Shown: piece by piece, positions 52,150 to 59,525 of the stretch
How the letters are laid out: every line of letters starts with the position of its first letter
Numbering within the stretch: position 1 is the stretch's first letter
Assembly: GCF_900099895.1 (NCBI RefSeq)
Contig: NZ_FNDY01000026.1
Coordinates: forward strand, 1 to 64,000
DNA from: Paenibacillus naphthalenovorans
GTDB lineage: Bacteria > Bacillota > Bacilli > Paenibacillales > NBRC-103111
Reading direction: 5' to 3'
DNA length: 64,000 nt
Made by a program: the position numbers and the translations under genes
The notes under the pieces: model-generated
What the model saw: the letters and a program-made list of their open reading frames with translations, nothing else
Told to the model about the DNA's origin: nothing
Database searches by the model: none

Positions 52150-52356
52150 TTAGAACCCTTTATACTGCGGTTCTTCCTGTTCAATTTGTTGTATCCGTGG
52201 AGTGACCTGGTCAATGATGTTTTGTGTCTGTTGCGCTGCATTTGTGAACGTGGTTTTGGCCTGCTGGTTTTGTGTATTTAACGCAAACTGTTCAAAGCTG
52301 GCCTGCGCGCTTTTTAATGAAGCTACAGCTGTTTTCACTTGAGAAGCTACCGTCAT
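52150..52356 (-). CDS. DUF1657 small helical protein
   Basis: A 68-residue protein, all helical, with the DUF1657 pattern MTVASQVKTAVASLKSAQ, then FEQFALNTQNQQAKTTF and the ending QEEPQYKGF. There is no signal or membrane helix. Start ATG 52356 has a perfect GGAGGTGA. It precedes cls on the same strand. DUF1657 genes occur in the spoVA2mob operons of heat-resistant Bacillus spores; the molecular role is unknown. The -10-like sequence CATATTA lies just upstream (about 52389-52395), possible forespore control, but its -35 is weak. Closely similar to the gene at 58023-58229. Confidence 0.88.
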   Translation of the reverse strand: MTVASQVKTAVASLKSAQASFEQFALNTQNQQAKTTFTNAAQQTQNIIDQVTPRIQQIEQEEPQYKGF

Positions 52357-52451
52357 GTTGATCACCTCCTGAAATGGCATCCTTATGTAATATGTCAACC
52401 CGTCAGAAAATCAGAAAATTAATGATGGTAAAATTTGGTGATTGGCTATTG

Positions 52452-53027
52452 TCAGGGGTTAGAGTCTTCCTGAAAAGACTTACCGCAATCTATGCCCTTC
52501 TTGGCAATGTTTGAAGCCAGCAAATACAGCCCAACATAGATAGGAAAAGAATAGGTATGTTTCCAGTGAACGGGGTGGTATAAATCGGCCATTTGTGAGA
52601 CCGGCTCGGCCACAAAAGCGGAAAATCCCCCAAATAGGAGAGCTTTGAACAACGGATGTATGCCAGACTTGTACTGGAGTAAGAACATAACCGTGACGGG
52701 AAGAAGTGAAAAATTCCAAGGAAAATTGGCCGGCATGAACGGTATGACCTCCCAGTGATAATGCCAGAGTCCCATGGCAATCCCAAGCTGGTCCAGCCAC
52801 GATGACACGATAATCATTGTAAACCCGGATAGGAGAAACTGTCCCGTAGCTCTCTTATCCCGAAATCCGATCCAAAATAGCCAGGGGCATATCGATAAAC
52901 CTACTCCCAACCACCATTGTCGCGTAAACAGTACGTGAGTGCGCCAAATGTCAGTCATGTTGCGGTGTGCTTCAACAATCAATTGATAGGCTTGTTCGAT
53001 TGCATGATGAATCTGATTTTCGTCCAC
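52452..53027 (-). CDS. CBO0543-family membrane protein (intact copy A)
   Basis: A 191-residue membrane protein with about five hydrophobic segments. It has the aromatic pattern of the CBO0543 family: NMTDIWRTHVLFTRQWWLGVGL, then WLDQLGIAMGLWHYHWEVIPFM and PANFPWNFSLLPVTVMFLLQY. Start is GTG 53027 behind AAAGGGGTGG. The function is unknown; the family occurs in spore formers and often beside spore genes. A decayed near-copy is at 60822-61366, with a stop codon and a frameshift. Here the gene is intact and lies just after the 157-residue protein gene. Confidence 0.8.
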   Translation of the reverse strand: MDENQIHHAIEQAYQLIVEAHRNMTDIWRTHVLFTRQWWLGVGLSICPWLFWIGFRDKRATGQFLLSGFTMIIVSSWLDQLGIAMGLWHYHWEVIPFMPANFPWNFSLLPVTVMFLLQYKSGIHPLFKALLFGGFSAFVAEPVSQMADLYHPVHWKHTYSFPIYVGLYLLASNIAKKGIDCGKSFQEDSNP

Positions 53028-53086
53028 CGATCCACCCCTTTCCGTTATCCGGATACCGATCATTTTTCATCCGATATGTGCCTGTT

Positions 53087-53560
53087 TTATATACGCGAGT
53101 TTCCATACAGTATATTCGACGTTACAAATACGCCGACCGGCGGCAACGAAGTTGAAGGCGGTTGCGGTGGGACATAGCCGCTATACCCCGCCAAGCTTAT
53201 ATCAGTTGTCGCTACCCAGGTTCCATATTCGCCCGCCTGTATAGAGGGAGGTAGCATCTGCAGACGTCCGGTGAGAACCAGATGCCGAAGTTGAATCTGG
53301 ACATCGTCATAGATGGTTAAATGGCCGGAGTAGGCGGCGTAGGGGGAATGAAACATGATCTGCTGCGCGCTTTCATTCCAACTTCCTTCAATCGGAATCG
53401 GCGTTCCGCGAAATTGGATGGTGCCTTGAATTTGTTGGTCCGGCAAAACACGCATCACGAGTTTGCCCCACACAACCGGTCTTCCGGCGACAGATGCATG
53501 AACTCCCCATATGGAAAAGGGAGGTAAACTCTTTGTACTTGTTTGAGCCGCAACGGACAT
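53087..53560 (-). CDS. Hypothetical 157-residue protein, copy 1
   Basis: A 157-residue beta-rich soluble protein, MSVAAQTSTKSLPPFSIWGV at the start and a Pro/Ser-rich C-terminal part (YVPPQPPSTSLPPVGVFVTS). There is no signal peptide. The middle has alternating hydrophobic strands (LTIYDDVQIQLRHLVLTGRL). ATG 53560 is preceded by TGAGGAGTG. The second copy (61525-61998) differs by eye at about 14 residues. The gene is always next to CBO0543 genes here. I do not recognise a family. A -10-like CATATAAT lies about 50 bases upstream, which may be a sporulation promoter. Confidence 0.75.
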   Translation of the reverse strand: MSVAAQTSTKSLPPFSIWGVHASVAGRPVVWGKLVMRVLPDQQIQGTIQFRGTPIPIEGSWNESAQQIMFHSPYAAYSGHLTIYDDVQIQLRHLVLTGRLQMLPPSIQAGEYGTWVATTDISLAGYSGYVPPQPPSTSLPPVGVFVTSNILYGNSRI

Positions 53561-53640
53561 GATTCATCACTCCTCAAAGTTGGATCACGTCATTATATGC
53601 GTCATCGGCAAAAATGCCAGTCACTGGGCAAGAATTCTTT

Positions 53641-53675
53641 GCAGATAACCGAACATGATCAAGTAAAAGAAGTGG
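53641..53675 (-). pseudogene. Remnant of CBO0543-B gene in copy 1
   Basis: About 35 bases that match the very end of the CBO0543-B gene of copy 2 (62078-62113). The natural stop codon is changed (TAA to CAA). Everything upstream is gone. It marks the end of the duplicated segment. Confidence 0.7.
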
Positions 53676-53969
53676 ACCCCTTATATTGGTTGATTCTTAA
53701 TGCAGACAGGTTTCGAACAGAATTGTTTCAACCCATCCCAGTTGCCCCAGATGCAATTTTTACATCGATTCGGTTGTCTTGGGGCAGAGATAGTCCAGTT
53801 TTTAATGCTTGTACTGAATGTTGGTAACATGCAGGCATCCGCCTTTCCAAATTTATGCAAACAGCATTTAAGTTGTCCAGAAACGAATCATCCTATGCAG
53901 TTATCCGCATCGTGAAGTCCGCTTGGATTTGATCCCATCTACCCTTGTCCCCTGTATACAAATATCAAA
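53676..53969. other. Non-coding gap
   Basis: About 290 bases between the duplicated segment and the next gene's terminator. No gene or repeat recognised on either strand. Confidence 0.5.
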
Positions 53970-54003
53970 GGCCGGAGCAACCCATTTTGGGCAACAGCCG
54001 GCC
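53970..54003 (-). terminator. Probable intrinsic terminator
   Basis: GGCCGG (53970-53975) and CCGGCC (53998-54003) enclose a smaller CCCA/TGGG stem. On the minus strand it is followed by TTTGATATTT. It would end the two small genes at 54028-54474. Confidence 0.65.
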
Positions 54004-54027
54004 ATTTGGTCCTATTTCGCAGGCATT

Positions 54028-54258
54028 CTACCGATGGCTCGAATCGCAAACATTTTTCACACACCGATTCTCCCAGTTGTTGCAGAAGTCCTCATATACT
54101 TGCTCTACGCCACAGTCGGATAGCATGTGCCTGGCCAAAAAGTCATACCAGAACTGGTCGAAAGACAAGGGCATCCGGGTTCCATATTGGGAACGAAGGG
54201 TTACATAGCGGTCCCAGATTTTGATTCGGAATGCTGCCAATTCATCACATCGCTCCAT
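54028..54258 (-). CDS. Small unknown protein with WYxFLxRH motif
   Basis: A 76-residue, charged, helical protein. The core FWYDFLARHMLSDCGVEQVYEDFC resembles VWYEFLTRHFIEEHPTEQIYDDLC in the chimeric remnant at 43081-43475, giving the shared pattern W-Y-(D/E)-F-L-x-R-H then E-Q-(V/I)-Y-(E/D)-D-(F/L)-C. That conservation shows it is a true protein family. Start ATG 54258 behind AAAGGCG, 12 bases after the stop of the 67-residue gene, so both are in one operon. No known domain recognised. Location within the spore cluster suggests a spore role. Confidence 0.7.
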   Translation of the reverse strand: MERCDELAAFRIKIWDRYVTLRSQYGTRMPLSFDQFWYDFLARHMLSDCGVEQVYEDFCNNWENRCVKNVCDSSHR

Positions 54259-54270
54259 GTCGGTTCGCCT

Positions 54271-54474
54271 TTAAGCGGCGCTGGTGTCGCTGGATACTTC
54301 TGACGTTTTCGCTTTTTCTTCGGAGAGCTTTTGAAATTGTTTCGCCCTTTCCAGATGAAAGGTACGTAATTGTTCGTGATACTGAGCCATTTTCATGTGC
54401 CAATCGTACATTTGCCTGACATAAGCGGCCTGGTCATGCGTATACATGGGCATTGCCTGTTTGATAAACTGCAT
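54271..54474 (-). CDS. Small unknown helical protein
   Basis: A 67-residue protein rich in Met, Tyr, His and Gln: MQFIKQAMPMYTHDQAAYVR, then MYDWHMKMAQYHEQLRTFHL, and a Lys/Ser/Glu tail. It is predicted to be all helix, with no membrane segment. The ribosome site GGAGG is 12 bases before ATG 54474; the ATG of MPMYTH (residue 8) is an alternative start. First of a two-gene operon with the WYxFLxRH protein. I do not recognise the family. A spore protein by context only. Confidence 0.65.
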   Translation of the reverse strand: MQFIKQAMPMYTHDQAAYVRQMYDWHMKMAQYHEQLRTFHLERAKQFQKLSEEKAKTSEVSSDTSAA

Positions 54475-54711
54475 TTGAAAACATTCCTCCTTGGGTTAGG
54501 TAAAGTTGAACTTACAGCATTAGTCTATGGCAGGCGCATAGAAGCGACAACGGCATCCGCCCGGTTTCCGGTCATTTTATCGGGTTGGTTGTCTATATGC
54601 AGGCGGAAACACAGCCTTTTGGGGACCTGACTCCTATGATGCATAAAGGATATGAAAATCGGAATAATATCAGTTGCATATTCTGAAAATGGCGAATGAA
54701 AAGGAGAAAGT
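54475..54711. other. Intergenic region between divergent small genes
   Basis: Divergent space between the 67-residue gene (minus) and the 57-residue gene (plus). No clear consensus promoter on either strand. Confidence 0.4.
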
Positions 54712-54885
54712 ATGGAAAAAAGCGAACTTAAATCACAATTTAAACAGCGAATCAAAACGACAAGTAACAAATCTCCAATAATCTTGGATGGAAAGGCAAG
54801 TGAAAATGTTCCAACCGAGCCGAGTTTAATGGAGCGAACCAAAGAAGTGATGGAGAATATAGGAACCGAAATAAATAGCGTCTGA
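54712..54885 (+). CDS. 57-residue small protein
   Basis: A short plus-strand gene with a strong ribosome site (AAAGGAGAAAGT) before ATG 54712. The product begins MEKSELKSQFKQRIKTTSNK and is very hydrophilic, with Lys/Glu-rich helical ends (RTKEVMENIGTE). It stands between spoVAE and the small minus-strand genes, and converges on spoVAE with a hairpin terminator between. No family recognised. Small hydrophilic proteins of this type are frequent in spores, but that is only a suggestion. Confidence 0.6.
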   Translation: MEKSELKSQFKQRIKTTSNKSPIILDGKASENVPTEPSLMERTKEVMENIGTEINSV

Positions 54886-54983
54886 CAGTATATGGCTTTT
54901 ATAGCTTGGTCAACGTAACCTTTGAGATTATCGATGGGGACATTCCGTACAGATTGGAACAAGTGAATGTTTCTCATAATCAA

Positions 54984-55017
54984 AACCGGCCGGTTAGGGA
55001 TCGCCCTGACCGACCGT
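54984..55017. terminator. Intrinsic terminator of the spoVA operon
   Basis: On the minus strand CGGTCGGTCAGGG pairs with CCCTAACCGGCCG around CGAT, followed by GTTTTGATT. It may also serve the plus-strand 57-residue gene. Confidence 0.8.
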
Positions 55018-55059
55018 TACAGTGTATTTTAGCCAACGAAATTCGGATTGAGCCCCGTA

Positions 55060-55410
55060 TTATCCTTTGGGCTTTACGAACAATGCAGCGAGAAACGAAA
55101 AAATAATCGCAGCAGATATTCCGGCACTGGTCACTTCGAAAATTCCGGTGATGATCCCAATCCAGCCATTGCTCTTTAGTTCTTGAAGCGCACCATGGAC
55201 AAGCGCGTTACCAAAGCTTGTAATCGGGACCGATGCTCCTGCCCCGGCAAATTCAATCAGCGGATCATACCATCCAATTCCGTCGACAATCGCGCCCAAT
55301 ACAACAAGCAGGGTCATGGTGTGGGCCGGTGTAAGTTTCAAGACATCAAAACAAAATTGTCCGAAAACACAGATTGCACCTCCCACCAAAAAAGCCCAAA
55401 GAAAAATCAT
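55060..55410 (-). CDS. spoVAE: Stage V sporulation protein AE (SpoVAEb type)
   Basis: A 116-residue membrane protein with four hydrophobic segments, part of the spore inner-membrane system that moves dipicolinate. It begins [19 protein letters not shown], has [22 protein letters not shown], the conserved [21 protein letters not shown] and ends [13 protein letters not shown]. Start ATG 55410 fits the family; the longer frame to 55455 overlaps spoVAD and is unlikely. Its start overlaps the spoVAD stop by four bases. A decayed copy is at 43509-43712. Established role of the family: dipicolinate uptake in sporulation and release in germination. Confidence 0.93.
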   Translation of the reverse strand: MIFLWAFLVGGAICVFGQFCFDVLKLTPAHTMTLLVVLGAIVDGIGWYDPLIEFAGAGASVPITSFGNALVHGALQELKSNGWIGIITGIFEVTSAGISAAIIFSFLAALFVKPKG

Positions 55411-56426
55411 AATATCTCCCTCCCTGCCTCTATGGATACGGCATGAGCGATACAAGGAATGCTTTCGCCTTGTTGGAAAGAAATTGGGGATAGCAGCGCC
55501 CCCGTAGCGACAACGAGGATTCGTTTCAGTTCACCTCTTCGCATCCGATTCAGCAAATGTCCATAGGTAACAACTGCCGAACAACCGCAGCCGCTTGCTC
55601 CGGCCTGAACCATTTGGGTTTCATAATCGTAAATCATCATCCCGCAATCGGAATATTCGGTTTGTTCGATGGGAAAGTTATGTTTCTTAAACAATTTACA
55701 GGCGATTTCATATCCGACTTTCGCAAGATCGCCGGTAACGATCAAATCGTAATAACCCGGTTCAATTCCCAAATCTCGAACATGCGCCTCAATGGTGTCT
55801 ACCGCTGCAGGAGCCATCGCTGCGCCCATATTAAACGGGTCTTTAATGCCCATATCGATAACCCGGCCAATGGTGGCAGATGTAACAACCGGTCCGTCAC
55901 CTTCCATGGATACGATGGCAGCACCGGCCCCGGTTACCGTATATTGAGCGGTTGGCGGTTTTTGCGAACCGTACTCGGTCGGATATCGGAACTGTTTCTC
56001 CGCACTGGAATCATGGCTGCATGTCCCCGCCAACACAAATTTCGCCGAACCGGAATTTACAAGGTTAGCTGCTAATGCCAGACTTTCCATCGAGGTTGAA
56101 CAAGCGCCAAACACACCGAGGTAAGGGATCGATAATGTTCGCGCGGCAAAACTGCTGCTAATGATTTGATTCATCAAATCCCCGCCTATGTAAAACTGTA
56201 CTTGTTCCTTTGTCAACCCCGCATTTTCAATAGCCAGTTTTGCCGCTTCTTCAATCAATACCTTTTCTGCTTTCTCCCAGCTCTTTTGTCCCATCATGGA
56301 TTCTCCATGGACAATGTCAAAATCTTTGGCCAGCGGGCCTCTTCCTTCAAATGGACCCACTACCGTTGCTGTTGATCGGATGAACGGCTTGTTCTCAAAT
56401 AGCCAACTCTGGTGTCCCTTTAACAT
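55407..56426 (-). CDS. spoVAD: Stage V sporulation protein AD
   Basis: A 339-residue soluble protein with a thiolase-like fold that binds dipicolinic acid at the outer face of the spore inner membrane. Typical segments: [45 protein letters not shown], the active-site-like [39 protein letters not shown] and [20 protein letters not shown]. Start ATG 56426 behind GGGGGAGG, one base after the spoVAC stop. Family length. It is needed for dipicolinate to enter the forespore. Confidence 0.95.
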   Translation of the reverse strand: MLKGHQSWLFENKPFIRSTATVVGPFEGRGPLAKDFDIVHGESMMGQKSWEKAEKVLIEEAAKLAIENAGLTKEQVQFYIGGDLMNQIISSSFAARTLSIPYLGVFGACSTSMESLALAANLVNSGSAKFVLAGTCSHDSSAEKQFRYPTEYGSQKPPTAQYTVTGAGAAIVSMEGDGPVVTSATIGRVIDMGIKDPFNMGAAMAPAAVDTIEAHVRDLGIEPGYYDLIVTGDLAKVGYEIACKLFKKHNFPIEQTEYSDCGMMIYDYETQMVQAGASGCGCSAVVTYGHLLNRMRRGELKRILVVATGALLSPISFQQGESIPCIAHAVSIEAGREIL

Positions 56427-56427
56427 A

Positions 56428-56907
56428 TTAAGAGCCTCCCCCGCCTTTGATCAGCAAATGTACAATTCCTACCGCAAAGGCGGCGACTGTACCAAATACA
56501 ATAACCGGTCCAGCCAGTTTGAACATTTTACCGCCAACACCGAGCACCATACCTTCACTCTGATGTTCAATCGCAGCGGATGCCATCGAATTCGCAAATC
56601 CCGTCACAGGCACTGCGGAACCCGCACCAGCCCATTGGGCAAACTTATCGTACACCCCCATGCTGGTCAGAATGACAGAAAGGAGTATCATAACCGCCAC
56701 GGTAGGGTCTCCAGCTTTTTTCTCATCAAAGCCGCCCCAATGCACAAACATTTCCTGGATGGCTTGTCCAACCAAACAAATGGCCCCGCCAGCTATAAAC
56801 GCACGAATGAAGTTTTTGAGTATGGGCCTCGGAGGTTCGACGCTTTGCGCCAATTCTTTATATTCCTGTTGTACCCGCGTTAAATTTTTCTTTATATTAT
56901 TTGCCAT
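56428..56907 (-). CDS. spoVAC: Stage V sporulation protein AC
   Basis: A 159-residue membrane protein that in Bacillus acts as a mechanosensitive channel releasing dipicolinate during germination. A charged N-terminus (MANNIKKNLTRVQQEYKEL) is followed by helices FIRAFIAGGAICLVGQAIQE and DPTVAVMILLSVILTSMGVY, then the conserved AGAGSAVPVTGFANSMASAA and the end HLLIKGGGGS. ATG 56907 has GAGGAGG at the right distance. It lies 45 bases after the DUF421 gene in the same operon. All family features are present. Confidence 0.95.
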   Translation of the reverse strand: MANNIKKNLTRVQQEYKELAQSVEPPRPILKNFIRAFIAGGAICLVGQAIQEMFVHWGGFDEKKAGDPTVAVMILLSVILTSMGVYDKFAQWAGAGSAVPVTGFANSMASAAIEHQSEGMVLGVGGKMFKLAGPVIVFGTVAAFAVGIVHLLIKGGGGS

Positions 56908-56951
56908 GAACATCCTCCTCGAATTTCAGCTGACGTATAATTGGCGAATTG

Positions 56952-57812
56952 TTAACGAATCAGCAATGGTTTAACTTCATCAATAATCTTTTCTAATGCT
57001 TTTGAACATTGCTCGTACATCTGCTTTGTATTTTGTTCTTTGGTAGATAAGCCAAACATTTCGAGATCCGCTTCACACTTTTTCAATGTTGCAAGCAACG
57101 CGGCTTTTTTCTGGGGTTTCGGTACTTTGATCTGATCATCAAATAAATCAACGTATAGCTGGCCATAGGAATCCACCTGTCCAAGAAATACGTTATCAAT
57201 CGAAACACCTAATTTCTCCAGTTCCGTATCCAGCCATTTCCTGTTTAGACCTATCGTGGCAAGCGGTTCGTCCATTATTTTTCCATCCATAATGACCGAT
57301 TGAGGTTCTTGTTCTGGCCCGACATTTATTCCCAGGTGTTTAGGCGTTAACGGTTGATTTTCCTTGGTTAAAAGAACGCTAACGTCACCGTTTGACTCCA
57401 TGATGGCGAATTCAACATCGGCAGCTTTGAACACATTCTTTATTCGAAGCTGTTCCATAAGTTCATCCGTGGTAATCCTTTCTTTTTTTAGGTTATCCTC
57501 CATGATCTTGCCGTCCTTAATGAGCACTGTTGCTTTGCCGTCGAATAGGTCTCTTGCCGTTTTGCTCTTCAGCTGTAAAAGTTCAATCCCTAAAGAAACA
57601 ACGGTCCAAACCGTCATCGAAACCAAGCCCAGATACCAATTGGACTCCAGATCCAACGAAACGTAAGCTGCAAGGCTGCCGATCGTGATTCCGGTGATAT
57701 ACTCAAACAATGAAAGCTGTGATACCTGTCGTTTACCCAATATCTTCGTTAGGACAAATAGAACCCCCATAGCCAATAACGTTCGCAAAGCGATTTCTAT
57801 CCAATCCGGCAT
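56952..57812 (-). CDS. DUF421 (YetF-like) membrane protein with C-terminal DUF1657-like region
   Basis: A 286-residue protein, first gene of the spoVA operon. Three membrane helices (about residues 5-75: IALRTLLAMGVLFVLTKILG, then LFEYITGITIGSLAAYVSLD) precede two soluble DUF421 lobes (KATVLIKDGKIMEDNLKKER and SVIMDGKIMDEPLATIGLNR). The last about 60 residues (KKAALLATLKKCEADLEMFGL, then KQMYEQCSKALEKIIDEVKP) follow the same pattern as the separate DUF1657 proteins, so this is a fusion. DUF421-spoVAC-spoVAD-spoVAEb is the gene order of the spoVA2mob operon linked to high spore heat resistance. Start ATG 57812. A sigma-G promoter lies upstream. Confidence 0.9.
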   Translation of the reverse strand: MPDWIEIALRTLLAMGVLFVLTKILGKRQVSQLSLFEYITGITIGSLAAYVSLDLESNWYLGLVSMTVWTVVSLGIELLQLKSKTARDLFDGKATVLIKDGKIMEDNLKKERITTDELMEQLRIKNVFKAADVEFAIMESNGDVSVLLTKENQPLTPKHLGINVGPEQEPQSVIMDGKIMDEPLATIGLNRKWLDTELEKLGVSIDNVFLGQVDSYGQLYVDLFDDQIKVPKPQKKAALLATLKKCEADLEMFGLSTKEQNTKQMYEQCSKALEKIIDEVKPLLIR

Positions 57813-57853
57813 AATATCACCATTCCTTTCCAATCACATTAATCGACAAAGGT

Positions 57854-57883
57854 AAATATGCCCCTATTCCATTATTTTCATGC
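57854..57883 (-). promoter_or_regulatory. Sigma-G promoter of the DUF421-spoVA operon
   Basis: On the minus strand: -35 GCATG (57879-57883), exactly 18 bases, -10 CATATTT (57854-57860). It matches the forespore sigma-G pattern GHATR-N18-CATnnTA in all but the last base and lies about 40 bases before the first start codon. Confidence 0.8.
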
Positions 57884-58022
57884 ATTTCCATCTGAAAATT
57901 TTTCTAACGTATGCTTTTGTTGCGAGACGGAAATATTAATTTCGGTATTGGGAGAATGTAAGCATCTATTCCTATTACCCGTGAAACATTATCCTATCCT
58001 AAGGTAAAGGAGGTGACGTTCC

Positions 58023-58229
58023 GTGACAGTTGCTTCTCAAGTGAAAACGTGCGTAGCATCTTTAAAAAGTGCTCAGGCGAGTCTGGAACAATTTGCTTTG
58101 GAAACACAAAATCAAGAAGCAAAATCGCTCTTTACGAATGCGGCCCAACAAACCCAACAAATCGTGCAGCAAGTAGAAAGCCGCGTACAACAGTTGGAAA
58201 ATGAAGAGCCTCAATATAAGGGGTTTTAA
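58023..58229 (+). CDS. DUF1657 small helical protein, divergent from the spoVA operon
   Basis: A 68-residue all-helical protein, nearly the same as the one at 52150-52356: VASQVKTCVASLKSAQASLE, FALETQNQEAKSLF and the end NEEPQYKGF. It has one Cys that the other copy lacks. Start is GTG 58023 with a perfect AAAGGAGGTGA. It is transcribed away from the DUF421-spoVA operon and followed by a strong terminator. A -10-like CATTATC lies about 30 bases upstream, but no well-placed -35 was found. In the known spoVA2mob operons DUF1657 is in the same direction as spoVA; here it is divergent. Confidence 0.88.
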   Translation: MTVASQVKTCVASLKSAQASLEQFALETQNQEAKSLFTNAAQQTQQIVQQVESRVQQLENEEPQYKGF

Positions 58230-58294
58230 GAAAAACAGACAAACTATGAATATTGAGGACATGGCTTGTCTGTTTTCATCGGTGAACAGATTAG

Positions 58295-58339
58295 AAAAGA
58301 GATCAAACCCTACAAGTTGAGTAGGGTTTGATCTCTTTT
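58295..58339. terminator. Bidirectional intrinsic terminator
   Basis: AAAAGAGATCAAACCCTAC (58295-58313) pairs perfectly with GTAGGGTTTGATCTCTTTT (58321-58339) around a seven-base loop. A second, weaker hairpin (AACAGACAA...TTGTCTGTT) stands just before it. Confidence 0.92.
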
Positions 58340-58459
58340 CGCCACTATTCTTTTGTTTAGACAGCTAACCTTGGATAAACCTAAACACTGCCGCCCCCAT
58401 CGCGACTGCTAAAGTTGACAGTATCCAAGTTCCCCCTCGGCCCAACGCACGCCCATGGC

Positions 58460-59160
58460 TACGGCCGCCAAATGATGAAGGTTGGAATTGAATGCCGATC
58501 TTTTTTCCCCATTCGCTTCCCTTGGGCGCTGTCCTATTGGAGTTGCCGAAATCATAGATTGTTGTATTCGATGGTCAGGAAGCTTTTACTGGAGGCATCA
58601 ATATCGGGGATGAATATACCGGATTAAAGTCGAATGTCGGCTTTTGACGCGACACCCATATTCGAATAGTGGGTTAACCTGCAAACGAACTGCAAGCAGT
58701 CTTCGACGCCCATTGGAATATCGCGCCTTACTTTGTGCCAGATGCAGACATTATTATGGCGATTAAAGCAGCTTTGGTTCGCGGTGTCCGAGTGCGCTTA
58801 GTTCCCCGCCACGTGGTATCGATCATCGTTGGAGCTGCAAGTCGGACCTACTATGGAGAACTTTTGGAAGCCGGGGTTCATATCTACCTCTACAATAAAG
58901 GCGTGTTGCATGCGAAGTTAATGATCATTGACGGAGAAATTGCCGAGATAGGCTCCTCAAATTTTGATTTAAGAAGCTACCGTCTGAATTATGAAGTGTG
59001 CGAAGTTGTGTACAGTTCTGAAGTAGCACGAAAACTGGCGGAACAATTCGAGCATGATCTTGCGGACTCCATTCCCTTACGGATGGAAGTCCCGCCTCAA
59101 CGCACGCATTTGCAGCGGATTCTCGATCAAACGGCGTGCTTGCTTTCACCAATCATTTGA
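58460..59160 (+). pseudogene. Decayed cardiolipin synthase gene
   Basis: Parts of a cls gene in several frames. First come pieces that match the first PLD domain (KVGIECRSFFPIRFPWALSY, then broken equivalents of the HKD region and FTGGINIGDEYTG). About 130 residues are then missing, and the frame resumes as VPDADIIMAIKAALVRGVRV to the natural end with an intact second HKD motif (LHAKLMIIDGEIAEIGSSN). Frameshifts, stops and the central deletion make it inactive. It follows the DUF1657 gene on the same strand, the same order as the intact DUF1657-cls pair at 50547-52356. Confidence 0.85.
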
Positions 59161-59177
59161 TGAAAGAGGAAATGAAA

Positions 59178-59385
59178 AGTTGTTTCTTCAATTCTCAATT
59201 GAGTTCTTGCTAGGTTTTGTAGGATTGTCCATCATTACAAAGATGTTAGGGAAAAACCAATTTAGTCAAGTAACACCGTTTGACTTCATTTCAGCTATTT
59301 TTTAGGTGAAGTCGTTGGAAATACTCTATATGACATGCAACTGTCTACCCTATGCTGTATTCTTTATTCTTATGGAGGTCATTTA
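59178..59385 (+). pseudogene. Decayed DUF421 (YetF-like) gene
   Basis: The frame EFLLGFVGLSIITKMLGKNQ-FSQVTPFDFISAIF matches the first two helices of DUF421 proteins. A one-base change in a T-run (59297-59302) shifts the frame; after it the sequence LGEVVGNTLYD continues the family pattern. The rest of the gene is missing. It is the C-most gene of a third decayed set of spore-cluster genes. Confidence 0.75.
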
Positions 59386-59525
59386 TGTTAGCTATTAAGA
59401 CGGCAGGCCAAAAGTCTTGGAAATAAGAAGTTGGATCGATGGAACCCTGTGCCTTAATTCCGATAGTAGCATAATTACCCAATAGTTGGATTTCGTGCCG
59501 AATCAACTTATAAAAATATGGAGAC

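Larger units (their letters stand above)
52490..53675. repeat. Segmental duplication, copy 1
   Basis: DNA closely similar to 60830-62115, in the same direction. It contains the intact CBO0543-A gene, the 157-residue gene and only the last few codons of a CBO0543-B gene. Copy 2 has about 120 extra bases between the first two genes. Confidence 0.9.

Noticed and set aside
54525-54983. A minus-strand open frame of 152 codons beside spoVAE
   Set aside because: It overlaps the plus-strand 57-residue gene, which has a strong ribosome site, and its own start has none; it shows no family features.
57940-58010. Sigma-G promoter for the plus-strand DUF1657 gene
   Set aside because: A -10-like CATTATC is present but the only GHATR-like sequences are at spacings of 20 or with wrong -10; not good enough to list.
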